Of a stretch of DNA of 64,000 bases, positions 48,509-56,935 are shown piece by piece. The position numbers and the translations under genes are program-made. The notes below the pieces were generated by a model that was given only the letters and a program-made list of their open reading frames with translations, had not been told where the DNA came from and did no database searches. The stretch's first letter is position 1. Each line of letters starts with the position of its first letter. Source of the stretch: Terriglobia bacterium (GTDB lineage Bacteria > Acidobacteriota > Terriglobia > UBA7540); the NCBI GenBank assembly GCA_030041095.1, contig JASHON010000018.1, positions 58,149-122,148 of the forward strand, read 5' to 3'.

Positions 48509-50725
48509 AAACACTTCTACATCACCACTCCCATCTATTATCCCAATGCCCGGCCGCATGTGGGATCCGCTTATACCACCATCGTTTGCGATGCCATCGC
48601 GCGGTACAAGCGCATGTGCGGCTACGATGTCGCTTTCCTCACCGGAACGGACGAGCATGGAGAAAAGCTCCAGCGCGCCGCCAATGCCGCCGGCGTTCCC
48701 GTGGAGCAGTTCGTCGTTGAAAAGCGCGAATGTTTCAAAGCCTTGTGGCGGACGTTAGGCATGGGCGAATTTGAATCGATGGATTCGTTGAATCAATCGT
48801 CCGCTCGATCGATAGGGTCGTTCACTCCTCCCATCAAGCGATGGTTCGTCCACACTTCACAAAATCCCGCGCACGTAAAGTCCGTGCAATGGATGATTCA
48901 GCAGGCGAAGAAGGCCGGCTACATCGAGAAGAAAAAATACGAAGGCCGCTACTGCGTCTTTGACGAGCGGTACGTTTCCGATAGCGCTGAGCCGGTGAAT
49001 TGCGATATCTGCGGCAGGCCGGCAGAGCTGATCAGCGAAGAGAATTATTTTTTCACGCTCTCGGCTTTCGAGGATCGCCTGCTGAAATTGTACGGCGAGC
49101 ATCCGGAATTCGTGCTTCCGGATTTTCGCATGAACGAAGTGAAGAGCTTCGTGAAGAGCGGCCTGCGCGATATTTCCATCAGCCGGCGCCGCTTGAAGTG
49201 GGGCATTCCCTGGCCGGGCGACAGCGAGCAAGTGGTTTACGTCTGGTACGACGCGCTCACCAGTTATCTGACGGGGATCGGCTTCCGGGGCGCCGATCAG
49301 CCGGGCCCGGAATTCGAAAAATACTGGATGGGCAAGGACGGCCCCGCGGAAGTGGTCCACATGATCGGCAAGGATATTCTGCGCTTCCACGCGGTCTATT
49401 GGCCGGCCTTCTTGATGGCGGCGAATGATGCATTGCCTGCGACGGAAACGCTGCCCCTGCCGAAAACCATCTTTGCCCATGGCTGGATTTATTACGAAAA
49501 GGACAAGATGTCCAAGTCCAAGGGCAATGTGGTTTATCCCGAGCCCATCGTCAAGGCTTTTGAGGAATTCGGCGCGCCCGGAAATGACGCGCTGCGATAC
49601 TACCTGCTTCGGGACACGCCGTTCGGATTGGATGGCAGCTTTTCCTACGAAGGTCTCGTTCAGCGCTATAACTCGGACTTGGCGAACGATTTGGGAAATC
49701 TTGCGAATCGATGTCTCAGCATGATCCGCCAATATCTTGACGGGAAAGTGCCGCCGAGACCTGTGTCCGGTCAGGACCCGAGCGCGGCCGGCCATGGCCG
49801 GGGCATCGAGAACATGGTCCGGGTCTTCCGGGAGAATTTCGATCGGCTGAGCTTTAGCGATGCGCTTTCCGTCGTCGGCGCCAGCGTGTCCCTTGCGAAC
49901 AAGAACATCAGTGACACAAAGCCCTGGGAGCTGGCTAAATCTTCCGCCGAAGAGGATCAGGAAGCTCTCAACAGAGCCCTTTGCGGCGCTGCGGATCTAC
50001 TCCGGGCCGCTTCGGTCCTCCTTTACCCCGTCATGCCAACTGGGACGGAGCGCCTGTGGCGTCAATTAGGCCGCACCAGCGAGCTTGGCGTCGAGCGTGG
50101 GGATCAGCTCCGGCCAGAGGACCTTGAGCCCGGCGCCGAGGTCGGTAAGCCCGAACCCATCTTTCCTCGTTTGAAAAAGGAAGAAATCCTCCGCCGCCTG
50201 CACGAGCTCGCGGAAGAAGATCGTGGCGCCGGCGTCTCGCCGGCAAACAGCCAGGCCCATGAGGAGGCAAAATTGCAAAGCGAAGACCAGCGAATAGAAA
50301 ACAAGGAACAGAAGCCAGCCGCCCCATCGCCAGCGCCTGCGGCATCGCCTGGCAGTGGCTCACAATCGTCAATCGTCAATCCTCAACCGTCAATCTCACA
50401 GATTACCATCGACGATTTTGCCAAGGTCGATTTGCGCGCGGGAACCATTTTGGCCGCTGAGCCGATCCCTGGCGCAACCAAGCTCCTGAAACTCCAGGTG
50501 GATATTGGATCCGAAGTGCGCCAGGTCTGTGCGGGAATTGCGGAGTATTACAAGCCGGAAATTTTGATTGGCAGGAAAGTCGTCCTGGTCGCCAATCTTC
50601 AGCCCCGGAAGCTGCGCGGCGTGGAATCGAACGGCATGATTGTGGCCGCCTCGGTGGGCGAAGATGGCCGTCCCGTTCTCGCCACGTTCACCGAAGACGT
50701 GCCGAATGGAAGCAAGCTGAGGTAA
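48506..50725 (+). CDS. metG: Methionyl-tRNA synthetase with C-terminal tRNA-binding domain
   Basis: A 739-residue class I synthetase. It has PHVGS as the HIGH motif, a CDICG zinc knuckle, WYDALTSYLTG and KMSKSKGN, then an anticodon-binding helical domain and a C-terminal EMAP/Trbp111-like domain (about 632-739). Three parts look foreign: residues 87-112 (48764-48841) insert about 22 residues between LGM and WFVHTS; residues about 573-580 (GAGVSPA) derive from a GCCGGCG-TCT-CGCCGGC hairpin (50228-50244); and the linker before the tRNA domain contains the words TCAATCGTCAATC. All stay in frame, so the gene is probably functional. Confidence 0.94.
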   Translation: MKHFYITTPIYYPNARPHVGSAYTTIVCDAIARYKRMCGYDVAFLTGTDEHGEKLQRAANAAGVPVEQFVVEKRECFKALWRTLGMGEFESMDSLNQSSARSIGSFTPPIKRWFVHTSQNPAHVKSVQWMIQQAKKAGYIEKKKYEGRYCVFDERYVSDSAEPVNCDICGRPAELISEENYFFTLSAFEDRLLKLYGEHPEFVLPDFRMNEVKSFVKSGLRDISISRRRLKWGIPWPGDSEQVVYVWYDALTSYLTGIGFRGADQPGPEFEKYWMGKDGPAEVVHMIGKDILRFHAVYWPAFLMAANDALPATETLPLPKTIFAHGWIYYEKDKMSKSKGNVVYPEPIVKAFEEFGAPGNDALRYYLLRDTPFGLDGSFSYEGLVQRYNSDLANDLGNLANRCLSMIRQYLDGKVPPRPVSGQDPSAAGHGRGIENMVRVFRENFDRLSFSDALSVVGASVSLANKNISDTKPWELAKSSAEEDQEALNRALCGAADLLRAASVLLYPVMPTGTERLWRQLGRTSELGVERGDQLRPEDLEPGAEVGKPEPIFPRLKKEEILRRLHELAEEDRGAGVSPANSQAHEEAKLQSEDQRIENKEQKPAAPSPAPAASPGSGSQSSIVNPQPSISQITIDDFAKVDLRAGTILAAEPIPGATKLLKLQVDIGSEVRQVCAGIAEYYKPEILIGRKVVLVANLQPRKLRGVESNGMIVAASVGEDGRPVLATFTEDVPNGSKLR

Positions 50726-50726
50726 T

Positions 50727-50766
50727 TGAATCATTGCTTCAATGAATCATTGATTCATTGAGGCAA
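50727..50766. repeat. ATTGAATCA-type repeat upstream of the four-helix-bundle gene
   Basis: Contains a perfect hairpin: 11-base arms TCAATGAATCA (50739-50749) and TGATTCATTGA (50751-50761) around a single T. It begins right after the metG stop and ends 14 bases before the next ATG. Confidence 0.7.
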
Positions 50767-50779
50767 TACTCTGACAACG

Positions 50780-51139
50780 ATGAGCCAGTCGGGCGACCTG
50801 AAGGCGCGAACGAAGCAGTTTGCCATCCGGATTGTTCATCTCTTTCGCGGCCTGCCAAGAAGCGATGAAGCGCGAATACTGGGCAAGCAGGTTCTTCGAT
50901 CGGGAACCTCCGTGGCCGCGAATTACCGCGCAGTGTGTCGCGCCCGATCCAAGGCGGAGTTTGTCGCCAAGATGGGTACCGTTGTCGAAGAGGCCGACGA
51001 GACCCTGTTCTGGCTTGAGCTGCTCACAGAGACTGGCATCGTCAGCGTAAAGCGAATGGAAAGCCTCCAGGCAGAGGCCAACGAGTTGCTCGCGATATTC
51101 GCTGCCTCGCATCGAACAGCGAAACGGCAGACCCATTGA
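50780..51139 (+). CDS. Four-helix-bundle protein (23S rRNA intervening-sequence protein family)
   Basis: A 119-residue all-helical protein of the S23/IVP family (RSGTSVAANYRAVCRARSKAEF and EADETLFWLELL are typical). Members sit inside 23S rRNA intervening sequences in some bacteria and in many genomes are free-standing with unknown role; relatives are the Avd accessory protein of diversity-generating retroelements. No reverse transcriptase is nearby. It is bracketed by ATTGAATCA-type repeats on both sides. Confidence 0.88.
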   Translation: MSQSGDLKARTKQFAIRIVHLFRGLPRSDEARILGKQVLRSGTSVAANYRAVCRARSKAEFVAKMGTVVEEADETLFWLELLTETGIVSVKRMESLQAEANELLAIFAASHRTAKRQTH

Positions 51140-51226
51140 GACATTTTTTCATTGATTCATTGGGTCATTGATTCATTGCTTCATTTTTTCATTGAATCAA
51201 TGAATCAATGGATCAATGAATCAATT
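51140..51226. repeat. Long AT-rich hairpin downstream of the four-helix-bundle gene
   Basis: Arms 51152-51178 and 51198-51224 pair at 24 of 27 positions around a 19-base loop with a T run. The words are the same ATTGATTCATTG units as in the other blocks. It begins just after the upstream stop codon and ends 17 bases before the PfkB ATG. Confidence 0.7.
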
Positions 51227-51241
51227 TCAGGAGTTTCATCC

Positions 51242-52177
51242 ATGCCCCCACTCCTTGTAGTCGGTTCTGTTGCGTTTGACAGCATTCAGACGCCTCATGG
51301 CCGCGCTGAGAACGTCTTGGGCGGCGCCGCAACGTATTTTTCCGTGACCGCGAGCTATTTCTGCCCGGTCAGTGTGGTGGCCGTCGTCGGAGACGATTTT
51401 GGTGAAAAGGAAATGGAAGTGTTTCGCGCGCGCGGCATCGACACTTCCGGAATCGAGCGGGCCAAGGGTAAAACATTTCGTTGGAGCGGCCAATATTCCG
51501 GCGATATGAACGAAGCCAAAACGCTCGAGACCCAACTGAACGTCTTTCAAACCTTCTCACCCAAAATCCCCGCCGGCTATCTCGATTCGCCGTTTGTTTT
51601 TCTCGCCAATATCGATCCGGTGCTGCAGCTTCACGTTCGGCAACAAGTGAGCGGCGCGGGCCTCGCCGGCTGCGACACAATGAATTTCTGGATTCGAGGC
51701 AAGCCGGACGAGCTGAAGCAGACGCTCGCTGCCGTAGACGCGCTCATCATCAATGAGACCGAAGCGCGCATGCTTTCCGGCGTCGAAAATCTGCCTCAGG
51801 CGGCTGCGGCCATTCAGAAGCTGGGACCGCGCATTGTGGTGATCAAGCGAGGCGAGCACGGCGCCATTTTATTTCGCGGAAACTCGATTTTCTTCGTTCC
51901 CGCTTTTCCACTCGAGCAGGTACACGATCCAACAGGCGCCGGCGACACGTTTGCCGGCGGCTTCATGGGCTACCTCGCGCGCGCCGGAGACTGCATTGAG
52001 GCCAATCTCCGGCGGGCCCTCGTCTATGGCTCGGTGATGGCAAGCTTCGCCGTGGAAGAATTCGGGCTTGACCGTTTGCTGCGCGTGCGGCCCGAAGAAA
52101 TCGAAGCGCGGTTCCAGCAGTTCAAGGCCATGACGCAGTTTGAAAGTGACGATTTTCTATTGCCGACTGAGGATTGA
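51242..52177 (+). CDS. PfkB family carbohydrate/nucleoside kinase
   Basis: A 311-residue ribokinase-fold kinase. The first signature region (LGGAATYFSVTASYF) and the second, DPTGAGDTFAGGF with the catalytic Asp, are intact; NETEARMLSG is the conserved NxxE site. Substrate may be a sugar or nucleoside; it cannot be fixed from sequence. ATG 51242 has AGGAG nine bases upstream; the frame opening at 51152 lies within the repeat block and is not used. Confidence 0.9.
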   Translation: MPPLLVVGSVAFDSIQTPHGRAENVLGGAATYFSVTASYFCPVSVVAVVGDDFGEKEMEVFRARGIDTSGIERAKGKTFRWSGQYSGDMNEAKTLETQLNVFQTFSPKIPAGYLDSPFVFLANIDPVLQLHVRQQVSGAGLAGCDTMNFWIRGKPDELKQTLAAVDALIINETEARMLSGVENLPQAAAAIQKLGPRIVVIKRGEHGAILFRGNSIFFVPAFPLEQVHDPTGAGDTFAGGFMGYLARAGDCIEANLRRALVYGSVMASFAVEEFGLDRLLRVRPEEIEARFQQFKAMTQFESDDFLLPTED

Positions 52178-52431
52178 AACGGATACGGCGGATTTCAAGA
52201 GCCAAAGCCAGCCGTGCGGTGTTGCAAGACGGTTTTTGCGAGGCTTTTTGCTCTTCCAACAAGGCTTTGGTGTCGGAAGCCACCGGCGCCGCGGCTGATC
52301 GCAAATCGGAATTCGTCAATCGTCAATTTCAGGGCCAACGGCAATCGGCAGCCGGGCATCCCATCCAACTGCTGGGGGCGCCGGTCACGCCGATGATCGC
52401 ACGCGGGACCACGCTTTCCCCGGTACCCTCG

Positions 52432-54033
52432 ATGGCCGAACTCACGTCTGCAAACAAACGGGCAGCCGCCGGGCGCCCATCATCCATTCCAAAGCGCGCC
52501 GCTTTCTTGGCTTGGGCGCTCATTCTGGCCGTGGACGGCATCAGTCTTTATTTTTTCGCCTCGCACGGCCTTAGCAATCTTTATGGCGATGGCATCGCGC
52601 ACGTTGACGGCGCGCGACGCATTTTCGACTCACTCACTCCGGGCTATGCGGCAATCGGCACCGTCTGGCTGCCGCTTTTCCACGTGCTGGCGTCGCCGCT
52701 GGCCATCAATGACACGCTCTGGCGAACCGGCCTTGCCGGCAGTCTGATTTCGGCCGCAGCTTTCGCGCTCACGGCATGGCTCTTGTTTCGCTGCTCGTGG
52801 GAGATGAATGCGAGCCCGGGCGCAGCCGTTCTGACGCTCGCCATCGTCCTGGCCGGCTTGAACGTGCTTTACTTTGCGGCCGCGCCCATGACGGAAATGC
52901 TGGCTATTTTCTGGACCACGGCCATCGCTTATGGGCTGTTCCGCTTTCAGCAATCAGGAAAGACAAGCCACTTGGCCCTTGCGGCCGCCGCCGCCTTTTT
53001 CGGCGCTCTCACGCGCTACGGCGCGTGGTACTTGCTGCCGTTCGCTGCCGCGTTTGTATTTTTATGCCGCCGGCGGGCGTGGATCGCGCGAATCAGGCAA
53101 ACGGCGCTCTTCAGCGCGATTGCGGGCGCCGGCCCAGTTCTGTGGCTGCTTCATAATGCCATTCGCTACCACAATCCTCTGGAGTTTTATAGCGGCGCGG
53201 GTTCTGCCAAAGCCATCTATATGCATCAGTTGGCTACAACCGGCTTTCGATATCCCACGGATGGCAGCCTGTGGCTTTCCGCGCACTACTATGTGGAGGA
53301 TTTGCGCCTCGTGCTGGGCCCGTGGTCGTTGGTGCTTGCCGCGCTCGGTGCGTTGATATGGCTGTGGGACGCGGAAATGAGAAAACGGCGGGCTGCAGCG
53401 TTACTCTTGCTTTTTCCCCTGCCGTTCTACATCCAGGGGATGGCATTCTCGAGCGTGGCGCTCTACGTACCCACGCTGTTTCCGCATACATATTACAACC
53501 TGCGGTATGGGCTCGAAATGGCGCCTGCCGTGGCCATTTTCCCCGGCTTCCTGATTTCGGCGAAATTGAAGCCATTCACCAGGAGGGCGGCATTGACGGT
53601 GTGTCTGCTGGTGATCGCCGGCCAGTTCCTTCGGACCATACGGCTGGGTGCAAGCCGGATTCCTGTGGTGAGGGAAGCCATCCTGAACACGCCCTGCAAG
53701 GCAGCGGCTCAGCGGGACGTGATACGGTTTTTTAAGAGCTATTATGATGGCGAAAATATTATTCTGGCGGATGGAGAATGGCCCTGCGTGATGCCCCAAA
53801 CCGGGATTCCCTTTCGCAAGACAGTGACGCCGGATAATCGGAAGTACTGGCGAAAGCTGCGCTTCGGCGCAGCACGGTACGCTGGCTGGGTGCTTTTGAA
53901 GCAGGGCGACCCGGTCGATCAGCTCATGCGCGCCCATCCGGCGGCCTTTGCGGATTTCCAGTTGGCAGCCAGGAATTCGCTGCCACGAGGATCTTACGTC
54001 GAGATCTTTCACAGGGAACGCCAGCAGCGTTGA
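52432..54033 (+). CDS. Polytopic membrane protein, glycosyltransferase-39-like
   Basis: A protein of about 533 residues with around ten membrane helices after a short charged N-terminus. The first loop has HVDGARRIFDSLTPGY, and the layout (acidic first loop, C-terminal soluble tail of about 130 residues) recalls lipid-linked mannosyltransferase/ArnT-type (GT39/GT83) enzymes, which act on the periplasmic side. Start is uncertain: ATG 52432 or 52393; the frame is open from TTG 52174 through DNA with repeat words (TTCGTCAATCGTCAATTTC), which I regard as non-coding. No function is certain. Confidence 0.7.
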   Translation: MAELTSANKRAAAGRPSSIPKRAAFLAWALILAVDGISLYFFASHGLSNLYGDGIAHVDGARRIFDSLTPGYAAIGTVWLPLFHVLASPLAINDTLWRTGLAGSLISAAAFALTAWLLFRCSWEMNASPGAAVLTLAIVLAGLNVLYFAAAPMTEMLAIFWTTAIAYGLFRFQQSGKTSHLALAAAAAFFGALTRYGAWYLLPFAAAFVFLCRRRAWIARIRQTALFSAIAGAGPVLWLLHNAIRYHNPLEFYSGAGSAKAIYMHQLATTGFRYPTDGSLWLSAHYYVEDLRLVLGPWSLVLAALGALIWLWDAEMRKRRAAALLLLFPLPFYIQGMAFSSVALYVPTLFPHTYYNLRYGLEMAPAVAIFPGFLISAKLKPFTRRAALTVCLLVIAGQFLRTIRLGASRIPVVREAILNTPCKAAAQRDVIRFFKSYYDGENIILADGEWPCVMPQTGIPFRKTVTPDNRKYWRKLRFGAARYAGWVLLKQGDPVDQLMRAHPAAFADFQLAARNSLPRGSYVEIFHRERQQR

Positions 54034-54042
54034 AACCGTGAG

Positions 54043-54079
54043 AACGTTTGGAGTAGGGGCGGGTTTGAAACCCTCCCCC
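54043..54079. repeat. GGGGCGGGTTT hairpin element
   Basis: Begins with AACGTTTGGAGT and folds as GGGGCGGGTTT/AAACCCTCCCC, directly after the stop of the membrane-protein gene. A close copy is found inside a coding region at 60150-60186. Confidence 0.7.
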
Positions 54080-54083
54080 GCGA

Positions 54084-54699
54084 CGGTCTACATTTCGGGA
54101 TCGATCGAAGCCGCGTCGTATCAGGGCATGACTTCAGTCATGCCGCAAAGATGCGGAAGGAAAGAGGGCTTTAGCCCTTGCTGATAGAAGGCAGGGAAAG
54201 CGATTCGATCCAGCGCCACAGGCGTTCGCCGGCGCAACCGGGATTGATCGAAGCCGCTCCGTATCAGTTTCAACATTTCGCGATCGATCGAAGCCGCGTC
54301 GTATCAGGGCATGACTTCAGTCATGCCGCAAAGATGCGGAAGGAAAGAGGGCTTTAGCCCCTGCCTGCACCACAGGCGTTCGCCGGCGCAACCGGGATTG
54401 ATCGAAGCCGCTCCGTATCAGTTTCAACATTTCGCGATCGATCGAAGCCACGTCGTATCAGGGCATGACTTCAGTCATGCCGCAAAGATGCGGAAGGAAA
54501 GAGGGCTTTAGCCCCTGACTGCGCCACAGGCGTTCGCCGGCGCAACCGGGATTGATCGAAGCCGCTCCGTGTCAGTTTCAACATTTCGCGACTGATCGAA
54601 GCCGCGTCGTATCAGGGCATGACTTCAGTCATGCCGCAAAGATGCGGAAGGAAAGAGGGCTTTAGCCCCTGCCTGCACCACAGGCGTTCGCCGGCGCTC
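54084..54699. repeat. Tandem composite repeats before dapF (locus 3)
   Basis: Four copies of a unit with GGCATGAC-TTCA-GTCATGCC (54125, 54308, 54462 and 54616) followed by GCAAAGATGCGGAAGG, GGGCTTTAGCCC, and CACAGGCGTTCGCCGGCG. Spacing is 183, 154 and 154 bases; the last two intervals are exact. The last copy runs to the dapF start. The 666-base gap holds no gene. Confidence 0.9.
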
Positions 54700-55590
54700 A
54701 TGATGGACAAAATTCTGTTGATCAGCTTTACAAAATTGCACGGCGCTGGAAATGACTTCATCATTTCCGAGTTCAAGGCTGCGCCGTCAGCACGCGCGAG
54801 CGCCAGCTTGTTGCAGCGGTTGGCGAAGGCGATTTGCGACCGCCATTGCGGTGTGGGCGCGGACGGTTTTCTTTACGTGCAGCCTCCTCGCGCCCGCGTC
54901 AACGATGCCTGCGTGCGCTTTTTCAATGCGGACGGAAGCGAGGCTGAGATTTCCGGAAATGGCCTTCGCTGCGTTGGCGGATATTTGAGGTGTGCGGGAA
55001 ACTACAGAAATCCTCTGAGAGTCGAAACCCTCGCCGGGACAAAGCCGATTGAGGAGCTCGAGGGAGGCCGCACGCGCTGGAAATTTCGCGTGGCCATGGG
55101 CCTGCCGGTCTTGCAGCCCGGGAAGATTCCATTCGCTGGAAAGAATGCGCCCACGCCGGTCGTGGGTTACTCAATTCCAACCCGGCGAAGGCGAATTCGC
55201 GTCACGGTTACGTCCATGGGCAATCCGCACTGCTCGGTGTTTGTGAACGATTTCAATCGCCTGGATTGGCTCGCCCTTGGCCGCGAGATTGAGGTTCATC
55301 CCTTTTTTCCGAAGCGAACGAACGTTGAGTTCGTCAAGATCGTCTCTCGCCGTGAAGTTGAAGTGCGGTATTGGGAGCGCGGCGTTGGCATCACTGCGTC
55401 TTCGGGCACCGGCTCTTGCGGCGCGGTGGTCGCTTCCGTCCTGAATGGCTTCTGCGATCGAAGCGTTCGCGTGCGCACGCTGGCCGGCGGGCTGAGGGTG
55501 GAATGGCCGGAAAACTCGGAAGTTTTTCTCACTGGCCCCGCCCACTGGATCGCCGAAGGCACGTATGCCTTCGAGAGGGCAAAGCAATGA
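54700..55590 (+). CDS. dapF: Diaminopimelate epimerase
   Basis: A 296-residue PLP-independent epimerase that converts LL- to meso-diaminopimelate for lysine and peptidoglycan. Both catalytic cysteines are in place: [10 protein letters not shown] and [15 protein letters not shown] is the N-terminal substrate loop. ATG 54700 (or 54703) fits the family N-terminus. The last tandem repeat ends at this start, so no native ribosome-binding site remains. The stop overlaps lpxD as ATGA. Confidence 0.94.
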   Translation: MMDKILLISFTKLHGAGNDFIISEFKAAPSARASASLLQRLAKAICDRHCGVGADGFLYVQPPRARVNDACVRFFNADGSEAEISGNGLRCVGGYLRCAGNYRNPLRVETLAGTKPIEELEGGRTRWKFRVAMGLPVLQPGKIPFAGKNAPTPVVGYSIPTRRRRIRVTVTSMGNPHCSVFVNDFNRLDWLALGREIEVHPFFPKRTNVEFVKIVSRREVEVRYWERGVGITASSGTGSCGAVVASVLNGFCDRSVRVRTLAGGLRVEWPENSEVFLTGPAHWIAEGTYAFERAKQ

Positions 55591-56600
55591 CCGTGGAAGA
55601 GATCGCGGAGATCGTCCGGGGGAAAGCGCAGGGCGAGAAATCAAGAGAGATTCGCGGCGTGGCTGGCCTTGATGGCGCCGCGCCGAGTGAGCTGAGCTTT
55701 GCGGAGGGTGAGCGCGCCTTGAGCCAGGCTGCGGCTTCCCGTGCCGGCTGCATTCTCATCAGCGAAGGGTCGGTGCTTCCGGGCCACACCGTGATTACCG
55801 TTCCTCACCCCAAGCTGGCCTTTATCAGTGCCGTGGAAGTGTTGCTGCCTGTCGAGCCTCTTACTCCGGGCGTTCACCCGACGGCGGTGGTATCGCCGGA
55901 GGCTAGCCTTGCCGAAGGAGCGCGGGTAGGGCCGCATGCCACCATCGAGCGCGGCGTGCGGGTTGGCCCGGAGACGGATATTGGCGCCGGAGTTTTTCTT
56001 GGAGAAGGCGTGCAGGTGGGCTCCCGCTGCGTGCTCCATCCGCGCGTGACCTTGTATCCCGGAGCGCGGCTGGGCAACCACGTCGTGTTGCACTCGGGCG
56101 TGGTCGTAGGTGGCGATGGCTTCGGCTACATTTTCGCCGACGGGAGGCAGATCAAGTTTCCTCAGCTTGGCGGCGTCGTGATTGAAGATGATGTAGAAAT
56201 TGGCTGCAACAGCACCGTGGATCGCGGCTCGCTGGGCACTACGGTGATTGGCGAAGGAACCAAAATCGATAATCTCGTCCAAATCGCTCATAACGTGCGC
56301 GTCGGAAGACACTGCGTGATCGTGGCGCAAACCGGTATATCCGGTGGCGCTACGCTAGGCGACTTCGTGGTGATTGGCGGGCAAGCCGGAATTGGCGAGC
56401 GCGCGCGGATCGAGAGCCGCGCGGTCATCGGAGGACAGGCCGGGGTTTTGCCCGGAAAAGTCGTGCCGGAGGGTGCGGTGTTGTGGGGCACGCCCGCGCG
56501 TCCCTTTGCGGAGTTTAAGCGGCTTTATGCCCACTTCGCCTTGCTTCCCGAGCTGGCTCGGAGGGTGAAAGAGCTTTCCCGCCGGCGCAGGCATTCGTGA
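55587..56600 (+). CDS. lpxD: UDP-3-O-acylglucosamine N-acyltransferase
   Basis: A 337-residue left-handed beta-helix acyltransferase, third step of lipid A synthesis. The N-terminal uridine-binding domain (1-100) is followed by hexapeptide repeats (about 105-290), with the catalytic His in [16 protein letters not shown], and a C-terminal helix. It starts inside the dapF stop. A longer frame to 55371 overlaps dapF and is not used. Presence of lpxD shows a lipopolysaccharide outer membrane. Confidence 0.94.
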   Translation: MTVEEIAEIVRGKAQGEKSREIRGVAGLDGAAPSELSFAEGERALSQAAASRAGCILISEGSVLPGHTVITVPHPKLAFISAVEVLLPVEPLTPGVHPTAVVSPEASLAEGARVGPHATIERGVRVGPETDIGAGVFLGEGVQVGSRCVLHPRVTLYPGARLGNHVVLHSGVVVGGDGFGYIFADGRQIKFPQLGGVVIEDDVEIGCNSTVDRGSLGTTVIGEGTKIDNLVQIAHNVRVGRHCVIVAQTGISGGATLGDFVVIGGQAGIGERARIESRAVIGGQAGVLPGKVVPEGAVLWGTPARPFAEFKRLYAHFALLPELARRVKELSRRRRHS

Positions 56601-56643
56601 AGGGACGGCGTCAGTACATTTGTGCAGCGGCATCGCACGGGTA

Positions 56644-56935
56644 TGATGCCCCGTATCAGGGCACGACTTCAGTCGTGCCGCAGCGCGCCACAGACTCCAA
56701 CGGCTTTAGCCGCTGGCCGGCGCAACCAGGGACTAAACAGGCTGCGGGAAAAGCCCAGTCTGTCATGCTGAGGGCAGTTTTCAGGCACAATGCGGCTCCG
56801 CCGCCTGACGTGCGGCCAGACTTGAGAGAAGCCTTGCCTTTCCGAGACCGCCAGCAATCAAATTATTCAGGGCGAGGCTGCGCGCCGTATCAGGGCATGA
56901 CTTCAGTCATGCCGACTCACGTCCGCCCCTGGCCG
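56644..56935. repeat. Composite palindromic repeats (locus 4)
   Basis: Fills the 302-base gap between lpxD and the radical SAM gene and runs into the end of the latter. It holds GGCACGAC-TTCA-GTCGTGCC (56660-56679), a version with paired changes in both arms, CGGCTTTAGCCG, GCGGCTCCGCCGC, and a standard GGCATGAC hairpin at 56894-56913. No gene is seen in the gap. Confidence 0.88.

Noticed and set aside
51152..51241. 30-residue N-terminal extension of the PfkB kinase
   Set aside because: It is the translation of the ATTGAATCA repeat; ATG 51242 has a good ribosome site.
54084..54699. CRISPR array
   Set aside because: Units of about 154 bases with almost identical whole sequence; no short repeats with unique spacers and no cas genes.
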